A DNA stretch of 64,000 bases, taken from assembly GCF_016859285.1 (NCBI RefSeq), contig NC_053404.1:16321105-16385104 (forward strand), written 5' to 3'. This document shows, piece after piece, positions 53,671-64,000 of the stretch. How positions within the stretch are numbered: position 1 is the stretch's first letter; every line of letters starts with the position of its first letter. Position numbers and translations under genes: made by a program. Under the pieces are notes generated by a model, which made no database searches, had not been told where the DNA came from, and saw nothing but the letters and a program-made list of their open reading frames with translations. The stretch is from Xiphias gladius (lineage: Eukaryota > Chordata > Actinopteri > Istiophoriformes > Xiphiidae).

Positions 53671-53950
53671 GATATAATTAATAAATCTGAGGTTTATTAC
53701 TTCGGTTCCTCGACTGCTATAACAGCTCTTCGTGGATCTGTGTGACACACCTTTCTGAGGAGGATTTCCAACCACTGCACTTGCAATGGAGATTAGCTTT
53801 GAGCAAAGATTAAGCAAATTAACCATGATGGTGTCCCCCGAAATAAACTGTTGCTGTGCAGTTACTGCAACAGCAGTCATGATGTAGAGCACGGAATGAC
53901 ATTTCATGGATCCTTTCGAAACAGTTGGGAATTTGATAATGCCGAACTAG
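53670..53950 (+). other. Predicted noncoding exon 1 of rp1
   Basis: Human RP1 has a noncoding first exon. Here a TATA box at 53642 and a consensus donor (CTAG|GTGAGT, at 53951) bracket about 280 bases in the right place, with the coding exon acceptor at 55060. The exon contains two upstream ORFs: 53786-53887 (33 codons) and one starting at 53896 that remains open across the splice. The upstream edge is only approximate. Confidence 0.45.
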
Positions 53951-54605
53951 GTGAGTTCATTTTGAAATCCTAAAATTAAATCAGAATATCTGTCTCGTTG
54001 TTTGCCCACTGAGTTTTGTTTAATTTGTGTAGTGCCTCCAGAAATAATGGATAGTTATGTGTTACACTTGCAGCATTAGAAATGCCATATGGACATAAAA
54101 CTTTTTGTTTTGTTACCAACAATCAGTTTAAATATTTTTTCCTGAATATGAAAAAATCTAAAGTTGGTTTATGGCCAAATAATACTAATACTGCTACTAC
54201 TACAACTAAAAGCAGTATCTGCTCATGCTAAGTAATATCGAAAATGTCTTTAATCAAATTTTAAAATTAAATGTCACAATTTTTTAATCACATTTAATAA
54301 AATCAGTTTTAATGAATAATGTTTCGTAACTTAGCACTTTTTAAAAAATTTTAATTGCACAATAATTTAGAAATTTTATATTTAAAACGTTTTGATTCAA
54401 GTTTTATGAGACTTAGTTGCAGTATGTGATACACCATAGGTTTTCTTTTCTCAAAAAATTCTTTTGAATAGATAGAAAATTCGCATAAAATCTAGCTATT
54501 TATAAACATAATACTGAAATTTGGTATAAAATCATTCTCATTCTCTGACATTTATTCTAAAAGAAATACTGGGTAAATACTGGTAAAAGAGAATTATCTG
54601 TCAAA

Positions 54606-54640
54606 CATTTCTGTATCACTTGTTAAGTGATACAGAAATG
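54606..54640. repeat. Perfect 15-base-pair hairpin in rp1 intron 1
   Basis: CATTTCTGTATCACT (54606-54620) and its exact reverse complement (54626-54640) flank the loop TGTTA. The surroundings are AT-rich intron. Confidence 0.85.
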
Positions 54641-55073
54641 ATCAAATAATTGAAGATGCTATTCACTTGGAAGCTTTCCCAGAAGCCAGTACGTGTCACC
54701 TGATGCCCACAGTCAAATGAAGTAAACAACATATGCTTGGAAGACGTCATTAAGCTGTTTACACATCGTAAATAATTTAAGTTGTCTTGAACATGATGTT
54801 ATTGTTGAGTGTGTGTCAACCCCTTTGCAGAATTCCTAAGAAGTGCAGATGTCTTTTTGACAATTTTTGTGATCATAAACCAAAACCATGTTTTATTCTT
54901 CTCATAATTATTTGTTACTGCATCATAGCTATTTAATACCCTTTTCTTAACATATAAATCTTAACATATATATCTAAAATTGAACAAAACAATTGGACGA
55001 TATCTGCGAAAATGTTATATTTCAACTAAAAATTTAATTTTTTACATTTCTTTCTTGCAGCCAACCAGCAGTG

Positions 55074-58000
55074 ATGAATCAGACGGGACTTCGGAGGATC
55101 CTCCCTGACCAATCATCAGGGAGTGGCCAAACCTTTGGCACCCCTCGGCACCCAAACATCAAAGACCCTATTCTTTCAAAGCGGGTATGCTTCTACAAAA
55201 GTGGAGATCCTCAGTTTAATGGTCTGCGAATGGTCATCAACAACCGCACCTTTAAAACCTTTGATGCACTCCTGGACAGTCTCTCTAAAAAAGTTCCCCT
55301 GCCATTTGGGGTGAGGAACATCACCACCCCTCAGGGGGTTCACGCTATCTATAACTTGGATGAACTGGAGGATGGGAAGTCCTACATCTGCTCTGACAGC
55401 CGTAAGGTAAAACCTATCAACCTGGCACTGGCTAGGAGGAAGCTGCCACCCTGGTACCATGCCAGGCCTGTTAGTTCCCGTCGTCGCACCGTGCAGCAGG
55501 CCAGGTTTTTCCCTGGCCAGAACATCCACAAGCAGGAGCTGGTGGTTATGCGAACGCCGAAGAGGCTACTGGTTTTTCGCAATGGAGACCCCACTATAAA
55601 ACACACTGTGGTGCTTCACAAGAGGACTAAACCAACTTTTGAGTCCATCCTGGAATATATCTCAGAGCTGATGCAGTTCCATGTGGTGAAACTACACACA
55701 CCTGATGGCAGACGTGTGAGTGTTCTCATCTGTTGATACAACACAATTCATTTCAAAGACAAAGTAGGATTTTAAAAGCACTATAGACTAGGATCTTACT
55801 AAGAAAATACCATAATGCATTCACGAAAGAAATCAAATAAAACTGAAATGGTGTTGGAGAGATTAACTAACACAATGACAAAGTTATTCAGGCCTAATCT
55901 GTAATCTAAAAGCACATGCAAGTATAGCCTCATCTTGCTGAACCATGACTATTTTACTAGATTTTTTAAAAATATCTTAAGACTATAGTGTTGAGATACA
56001 TAGGTAGATATCTCTGTAATTTTTTTTTTCAATTTTAGCCCTTGCTAAAATGCATGTACATTCCCCTAAAAATAGTATGTTCAATGCAATACAGTGAAAA
56101 TATTTAAATTTTAGGTTTTGGTAACATTGTCACTGACCTATATAGGACTGACTCAAACCTGGTCTGTAAATAACCATCACATGAGGAGAGAAAGTGTTAA
56201 GCTCCTTTGGCAACTCAACCTAATACCAAGAAAGGCATTCTGGGATACTGCAGTGTGAGGCTTTAGGTCAAGGATCTATTGTACATTCAGAGCCTGGTGG
56301 TATCACAAGGTGCCATTTTAACAAATAATATGTTTCATTTAGACTTGTCAAACACATTCATGCATGTAATATAGAATTATACAACAGATTTTTATTAGAA
56401 TCAATGTTGATTTTTTTTTAGATGTTAATTGTTGCACTATATAAAAGGGACAGAATTTTTTTATTTTATTTATTTATGTCTGCTGCAGGTTGACGGTCTT
56501 CCAGGCTTGATATTGTGTTCTGGGACTGTAGTGGCTGCAGGCAGGGAGCCTTTCAGGTCTGCAAACTACAATACACAGAAATCACCAGCTCCAACACGGC
56601 TTCCTAACAATCGAATGGGTCTGAGAAGACTAAAGTCTTTAAACCGTAAGTTAAAGAAGAATCTGTATTTTTGATATATCTTTATGCAATCCTTTTGTTT
56701 TTTATTTGGGAGTTAGTTAGAGTTAAGAGTGTGTTAGTCCGATGGACCTTCATTCGGATGACACATACAGTGTGTCTGCAGTAATCTATCCGCTCTCATG
56801 GGATGAAGATTGGGAAAGTGCTGAAGCAATGATATTATACATAATACCATAAATGACCTACATACACTGTCTACATGGCTACCAGCTATTGTTCTTTGTG
56901 AGCTGTGCATAGCTGTGCTCTCTTTCTAACTTTTCTTTTTTCTCTCTCTTTTCCCCTTCACACTTCTTGGGTATCCTCTTTAAATTGCCTGCCTAACCTC
57001 TTCAATCCTTGGCTGAAACTTTGGACATTTCTACTTCATTTTTCAACTTTCCCCTTTTTTTATCTGTTTGGCTATTTAACTGACTGAAAAGGTAAAAAGA
57101 AGTCCCTTTCACATAGTTCAAAGTCAAGGAATTTCTCCCCATCATCTGAGAGGTATATTGTGAATCAGATCCATAGCTCCATTGCAGAAAGTTCATGCGA
57201 CCTACCCAGTAATCCCACAAACTCTGTCGAGTTGGAGTCAAGCCATATACTGGAGTCAGTAGCAGAAACAGAGGGTGACACCTGCCTTCGGGATGGTGCT
57301 GAAGGGCAGGGCTGCTTGCAGCCCACTGAGGATGACATCGAGAAGTCCTTTCGGGTGAACGAGGATGGCAGCATGACAGTGGAGATGAGGGTGCGCTTGA
57401 CAATTAAGGAAGAGGAAACCATCCACTGGACGACCACTCTTACACGCTCAAGTGTAGCCAATCAGCTTAATGCAAGCTGTTTACCAGAGCCTGAGGCAGA
57501 GCAGGATATCTGCTCGCCTAAATCACAATCAATGGATTTGCAAAGTCCTGCTGCCTCCATTGACAGCATCAACAAGGACAAACCTAAAGACAACAATGAT
57601 GAGGATCCACCATCACTGAGCAATGGATCTCTAGGTGAGAGTAGTAATGAAGAGGATAATATCAAAATACAGGCAGACGTGCTGTCACCGAGGAGAGCTC
57701 CTACGCCAGGGCACAAACAAATTAGAAAAAAGCAAACCTCTGTGGACAGCATTAAATCACTGATGGTCGAGGGTATTCAGGAAGAAATGGTTGGCTCTTA
57801 CTCCTACAAAGAACAGATAGAAAATGGACCCATGACAGAGCAACACTGTATGTTCAAACAGAGTACAACTAGACCAGTACCCAAACCGAGAAGACTTGGC
57901 TCTGTGGATGCCAACAGTATAAACAGCAGAAATGTATCCACATTCAAATCAACTGGGATGACTGAGATCCTACAGATTGAATCCAGTGGGGAGGAGGTCA

Positions 58001-61000
58001 CTGAAACTGTCTTACACATATATGAACAGCAGACTTGCCAGGATAATTTCCTTGCAAACATTTGTGCACGGGGTATGTCTGCTTCTGGGATTTCTTTTGG
58101 TAGGCCAGCTACTTCAGAAACAGGACAGCTGTCCTCTACTAATGAGTTTGAACCTGAGCTCTGGAGACCTTCAACAGCATCTGAGTCCATTAGAGTCTGG
58201 AGGGCTGAGAATATGTCAGTAACATCTGATTTAACCTTGCCGTCACTGAGGACTGGTGCAATTCAAGCAACAGAAGGGCAGCAACAATTCCCAAAGTATA
58301 CTAAAGGCAAAGATGAGCCCCAACAAAGAGAGGTCATTAAGGGTAAGAGGGTATCCTCAAAGGCCAAAGTGATCAACAAACGCATTCGGCGGCTATGGAC
58401 ACCAGGGAAAAGACAAAAAGAGAATTCTACAAAAGCGACTGAGACACGTAAGAAAGTGAAGACTTTCTCCAGTGCTGGGTTCATTAAGAGAATTTATGGA
58501 AATAAATCAAAATCAGCAACAAACACAAAGCTTAAAAAGAAACCAACACAAAATAGCAATGGGGGTGTTACAACAAAGAGCTTACAACCATCAGACGACA
58601 CAATAAAAAATATTCTCAAAGAACCAGACCGACAACTGAAAGAAAATTCAAGTCAGACAGTTTCTTTAGAAACAAGCAGGCCTAATGTTTCTCCTACTAA
58701 AGTGAGACAACCAAGGGGAATACTAACATGGCAGACATCAATGCATCAAGAAAAAAATGAAAACAAGACCTATGATATTGATGAAAGCATGACACTGCCT
58801 GCTTTTAACTCCTCCAGCTCTGTTACTCATGAATATGTAGAGAACTGGCTGGAGAAAGCCTATCTTAACCCCACTTCCAACCCAGATGAGGAAAGAAAAA
58901 AATTAAAAACTGAAAGTGGCAAGTGTGGGGAGTCAGGACATAATTACGGGTTGATTACTGTTGCAGAGGAAGGGAAGTTACTGGAAAAGAATTCTGTAAT
59001 ACAACCATCTCGAACTCTCAAATCTGACCCACTTCCCGAGAGTGTTTTGGAAAACCCTGTCAAACTGAGAATTCAATGTTTTGAAAACAAATCATCAAGT
59101 CCCTCAGTGGAAAAAACCACAGTGACACAGCAAGGGGAAATTGCTCATGCAACCACTACAAATACAGAAAATTGTATCAGTGTAGCTCAGAATACTACAG
59201 AGGAAATAAAACCCCTTTTGAATGGTATATGTTCTGAAATTTATACAGTAACTAAGAAGACCTCAACAGAAATGCCATCAAGGACTATAGTTGAAAATAA
59301 ATCAAGTCCAATCAAAATCTCATTGCAAAAAGCATCACATTCCAAAATGATTTCAATGGAGCTACCGCCACCTCCACCACCTGCTGAAGTAACAGAGCTA
59401 TCAAACACTGAATATTGTGTGATGGATGCATCTTCAGTGGCCAGCAGCCCATTATGCAGGTTCTCATCAGTGAGCATTCCAATGTCAGATCATCATCCAT
59501 TATCTATCAGTCCTACATCTGACAAGGCCATATCACCTACTGGCCACGCAACGGAAACAACAACATCAGTTCAGACTGAAATTTCTTCCATGCTGAGGGA
59601 GGCACCACTACCAAGAACTCCATCTATTAAAAGGGCCGCTTTGGTCAGTAATCTATCTTTTGAAAGGAAAATGTCTCTCAGAAAGGCCTGTCTGGATAAA
59701 TATACTTTATGTTCTGATGCCACTGCAGACACAACCACATCATCCACTCCCATCAGCACAGTGGGTGATGATGACAATGTGCTACCAAATGGCATCTGTT
59801 CAACAGGGACACAACTACCACCAGAAAAGACACGTCAATCAAACAGCATCTTAGATCTAAAAAGTAGTCCATCATGTTGCACTTCTGCATCTCCTACTAG
59901 TTTAACATCTGGAGAGAGAATGTCATCAGCCAGCATTTCATCAAGTGAGGCTCCAACACCAAGTGATATCCCATTTAAAGAGACAAAAACAACTAAAACA
60001 CAATTTTTATCTCAAAAAGAGTTATCATCACCTAAACCACTGGGGAAAAGGGGAAAACTAATAAGCAGTCCATCTCCAGACAGGAAACCCCAAACCAAGA
60101 AATTGTCTTATGAACATGCTAATGACTCCTCATTACATAACCACCATGCTGAAAAAACAATTTTACCAAATATTAGGATACAAGAACATGCGACACCCAG
60201 TGCTAGCCCCTCTACCGAGAGAAAGAAGATGCTTTATAATCCTAAACTGCAAAAGAGGCTGTCTCCATATTCTCAGTCTCTGGACGTGGTGTCACCGCCT
60301 GTCAGAAACGAGTCAAGTAGAAAGATGCTCCCCAGAAACCAGTCCTCAGACAATGCATCAGAGCCTGTAAATAAGATACAAAGGAAGACATCATCCCCAA
60401 GAAAACTGCGACAAACATCACAGTCAATAAAATCACCAGCCGAACTGGACAAAACACTGATCAGTGAGACTCTCATGCTGGAAGCTAGTCAGATTGATAA
60501 AAATACAGAAAAAAAGACAAATGACCTTACAAATGCAGATCAAGAGAAATCCATGACAGAAGAACAATTACTGCCACAGCCATTAAATATTGCAAACCAG
60601 CCAAATATGGAACCTGTGCTTGAGAGAATTTGCTACTCAATAAAGTCAATTAGACAAATCACACAGAACAAACATCCATCCTGTTTAGAAAAGTCCAACA
60701 GCCTGCCTGACTTCTCTTCTCATGTAGCCTCTACATTTGGCTCATCATCCAAAGCTCTCCTTGCTTTCCTGTCCGTCCTGACCCTAAAGGAAGGCATAAC
60801 TAACTTCCATATGGATGAGCTGAATGCAAACAATGTCAGCTGTGCCGAGGCTTTAAAAATGATTGATTCTCTCAGAGAAATTGCCAGTATTGAGGATTCC
60901 CACAAGTTAAAAGCTAGTTTGTCAAATTTACAGCACTCAACTTCAAAGCAGCTCCTGCAAAGTTGGAAGGGCTTTCAGGAACTCAGCAACAACTGCAAGA

Positions 61001-64000
61001 GTCGCAGCTCAACACCAAATCATTCAGAGGAAGAACTCATAACCAAGGCTAGTCCAGAAAAAGACTGTGTTATTGAGGAAAATGTTATCGATGAGATCAT
61101 GGATAACCTTGACATACCTGAGAAGCTCAAGGAGGAATTGGCTTCTCTTTCAATAGGAGTCAAAAGTGAGAGTGATGATGCAGATAAGATGTCCGCCAGG
61201 TTTATGGGAAAAGTGGCACTGTCACCAAAAGACAACAGTGATTCCAAGTTATCTGGTTCCTCCACAGAAGATACTGTTAATGTCAGGGATGTTACTCATG
61301 ATGAGAAAGCCAATGTTGACGTGAGCTCTATTGTCAAAAAAATCACCAACATTAAGCAGCCTATACAATCTGACATAGGCAGCATTCCCCTGATAACAGA
61401 AGCAGTGAAGCATAAACTAACTGACCAAGCACCTAAAGACAAGGACGGTCAGTACAGGCAGAATGTTGTGGCCAAATGTCCACAAGCTGAACCTAATGAT
61501 AAACAGACACCTGAAGAGAGGAAGCTTCACAATACAGTATTATATGTGGAAGAGGACAGGGAGGCCCTGAATTCATGTGAGGAAGAATATCTGGGGGAGA
61601 AAAAACAGCATCAAGGCCACATTGAAGACAAATACAATCAAGAAACAGCAAACATGAATGGAGTAGTCAACAGCACTAAAAATCTTGAAAACAAGAGTCC
61701 TGAGGTAGAGTGTAGGCAGCTGCAGATGCAAAGTGAAGAGAGCATGAGTATCCCTGAGAAAGATCTTACCAGTGATGATGAGTCAGGCTCAGATGAGGAA
61801 GGGCAGAACATTTTAAGTGCCAATAAAGATGTAGAACAGAAAGAGAGCTGTAAGAAAAGTGTATCTAGTTCAGAAGCAGGTGAGCAAAATAGTTCAGAAG
61901 AGGAACAACCAGAAGTTGAATGTGAGGAGGCAAAACAGGAGAGAAGTGAATGTGAAGACTTGTCCTACCCTGACAGTCACTCTGAGGATGAAGAGGACAA
62001 GCAATTGAGCTGTAATAACTATGTAGAGTTGAATGTCAGCAGGAAGAAGAGCATCTCCAGCCCAGTTAGTGAAAACCAGTTTTTGTCAGAGGAAGAACAA
62101 TGTAGGGAGCTGAGCAACAAAGATACATTGTCTTACACTGCAAATCTGGTCAAGTGTGAGAAGGAAGCAGAGATTCAGAAATCATGTATGGGATTAAATG
62201 TCAGTGTTGACGAAAGCACAGGTAACTCAGATGTGGATGAGCGAGCTTCTTCAGAGGAAGAGCAGCCAGAGGTTGTATGTAAGGAACTACAGGAAACTGA
62301 GGAAAGTTTGTCTGGCCCTGAGGAAGACAAGGAGAGCATTGAGGAGGAGGAGCACCTTGATAATCTGCCAGATCACGGGGAAAAGATCAAAACATGTAAA
62401 AAATTAAAGGCTTTGATAGAAGAGACAGAGGAGGACAAGGTTAGTTCAGATGATGAGGACAACCATACTGACAAAGAAATAATTTGTGATACAAAATGTC
62501 AGAATAATGTACACAGAGATCTAATCAATTTGATAGAAAATCAGGAATCATACATCAAAAAGGATAACAGAAGCTTGATAGAGTCTGACAGTTTAGAAAA
62601 GCCTTACAGATCTGATGCAGATGAGGACAGCTGGAATGTCCACAGCTGCTGTGAAGAGCAGGTAGAGGTTGAGCAGCCTAAGATTGCAGATGAGCAAATC
62701 ATTAGCTCAATTGAAGAAGAATTAAGCTACTATGAGAAAGAGTCCAGCTCAGAGGAGGAACAAGCCAATATGGACAGATACATAGGGGAGAGCTGTACAG
62801 AATATCAGGACGTTCCTGCTTTGGCAACACAGTTGGAAGTCACAAAATGTGAAAATGTGGAAAAAGTCAAACATCAATCTGAAGAAATAATATCCCAGTC
62901 TGTCGCAAAGAGGGTAAACCTTCTGGAAAAGCAAGTTGTGGACACAGAGGAGAGAAAAAATGTTATGGAACGTCCTGTGAGCAAACATTTTTCTCAAAGA
63001 AATGCCCACCTGGAGTCAGATGTTGAGGATTCATCCTCTGAATCTCCTGGCTCCTCTCAGTCAGCTCTCTGTGCCCGATCAGCTCCTCAGTCGTCATTAT
63101 CTTTCAGCTACGATTCCAGTGGAGTTACTACCACAGAGCCTGAAGGCAACAGGGTCAGATCCATCAGGGAAATGTTCTTAGCAAAGAGTGCCAAGGACAT
63201 TCAGCATGGACATAGACGTTTCTCGAGCTCAAACGCGTCAGAGCTATCCGAGTTAAGAGCAGAGACCTCAGCTAGCAGAGGTTATCAGTCTCAGACTTCA
63301 AGTGAGCATTCCAGTGGTGAAGATGATTCAGCACGGAAATCAATCACCAAAGGTTTTGTGAAGAGAACAATCGAAAGGCTTTATGGCAAGAAAGATGCTA
63401 ATCCTGATGAGGAAGCAGGTGAAAAACCCCCATCTGCACCAATTCAGAAAAAGAAAGAACATTCAAGCATTTTATCTCCCTTCCACATAGCACAATCCAA
63501 AGCAATGTCTGAGCTGTCTTACTTCAATTCCACTAATGCACTGGACACCTTAAGTGAAGCAACAAGATGCATTGCTTTCAATGCACAGGTTGGGCCTGGA
63601 GACAATGTTCCTATTGATAATGGACAATGGCTCTTTAGAGAGAACACACCGATTAGAAAATCTGTTTCAGACCCAGTGAGAATAAACAAAGCCTGCGAAG
63701 ACTCTCCTCTGGGCGAGGGAAAGTGTGAGGATACAGAACAGAACACCCCGTATTCACTTTTCAGTACAAAGTCTGAACTGGAAGACAAGACAAAGTCACT
63801 TTCAAGAAAGTGCACCTACTTTTCTTTGCCCCACGCTAGTGACTCAGATGTATGTCAGGATGACCTGAGCACAGTGAGCAAGAGTAACCCGAATGGTGAC
63901 AGCATCACAGACACAAAGGACAATTCAGAGGACACCAAAGTATGGGCAGAGAGGAACGGCACGCTGCCCGCAGTTGGTGTTATTGATTTTAAGATGATGG
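55074..64000 (+). CDS. rp1: Photoreceptor axonemal protein Rp1 (doublecortin family), 3' end off window
   Basis: RP1 binds and stabilises the microtubules of the photoreceptor connecting cilium and axoneme and aligns outer-segment discs; human mutations cause retinitis pigmentosa. Coding exons 55074-55715, 56489-56645 and 57092-64000 join in frame with GT-AG borders; exon 57092 has no in-frame stop up to the edge, so 2,569 codons are present. Two doublecortin domains lie at residues 36-118 (VCFYKSGDPQFNGLRMVINN) and about 165-245 (LLVFRNGDP, VVKLHTPDGRRVDGLPG). Conserved RP1 blocks follow: DDIEKSFRVNEDGSMTVEMR (347-366), VENWLEKAYLNP, ALLAFLSVLTLKEG, GFVKRTIERLYGKK (2354-2367), IDNGQWLFREN and YFSLPHASDSD. 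The tail is acidic and Ser/Glu-rich, with a six-Pro run at 1025-1030. The GTG at 55071 overlaps the real ATG. Human RP1 has 2,156 residues, so this protein is longer. RP1L1 is a paralogue, but synteny favours rp1. Confidence 0.95.
61711..62790 (+). repeat. Acidic SSEEEQPEV repeat region inside rp1
   Basis: Imperfect repeats of SSEEEQPEV(E/V)C occur at 61891 (residue 1867) and 62248 (1986), with partial copies at 62086 (SEEEQC, 1932) and 62746 (SSEEEQAN, 2152). Linking words such as LNVS, SDEE/SEDEED and CKEL/CREL also recur. The two best copies are 119 codons apart. The segment is strongly Glu/Ser-rich and probably disordered. Confidence 0.7.

Noticed and set aside
57002..63815. Many minus-strand open frames opposite rp1 exon 4
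   Set aside because: They are shadows of the long Ser/Glu-rich reading frame on the plus strand and start at arbitrary points.

Overview
The window is vertebrate nuclear DNA from a ray-finned fish, most likely a spiny-rayed teleost rather than zebrafish. The evidence is intron-split genes with GT-AG junctions, many CA/TG microsatellites, dispersed repeats of teleost type, and a tandem sox32-sox17 pair, an arrangement known from teleosts. The species cannot be named from the sequence.

Layout, left to right. (1) Positions 96-3112, minus strand: the first seven coding exons of lypla1 (acyl-protein thioesterase 1); the last exons lie off the left edge. (2) Positions 3113-3907: a short divergent promoter interval. 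(3) Positions 3908-6585, plus strand: mrpl15, complete in five exons (296 aa). (4) Positions 6586-13600: intergenic DNA with candidate GATA, POU and T-box sites. (5) Positions 13736-14898, plus strand: sox32 (casanova), two exons. (6) Positions 14899-36880: a 22 kb gap of repeats, microsatellites and candidate SOX sites. (7) Positions 37197-38764, plus strand: sox17, two exons (400 aa). (8) Positions 38765-53640: intergenic DNA with two striking inverted repeats. (9) From about 53670 to the right edge, plus strand: rp1 (photoreceptor axonemal protein), with a predicted noncoding exon 1, three coding exons and a final exon still open at base 64000.

Gene order LYPLA1-MRPL15-SOX17-RP1, including the head-to-head LYPLA1/MRPL15 pair, is the order on human chromosome 8q11. 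The fish locus therefore keeps the ancestral block and adds sox32 next to sox17. The two Sox genes interrupt the same glycine codon of the HMG box with an intron of the same phase, as expected for tandem duplicates. In zebrafish Sox32 acts upstream of sox17 in endoderm formation, so shared regulatory DNA in regions 4 and 6 is plausible. lypla1 and mrpl15 look like housekeeping genes, and rp1 is a retina gene that shares the block by synteny, not by function.

I found no operon, CRISPR array, insertion sequence, tRNA or rRNA gene, and no intact transposon or viral gene. The observations most worth checking are the sox32 start and promoter, the candidate endoderm enhancer sites, repeat-borne estrogen-response-like palindromes in a lypla1 intron, the chained upstream ORFs of rp1, the long acidic repeat region of Rp1, and three DNA hairpins.
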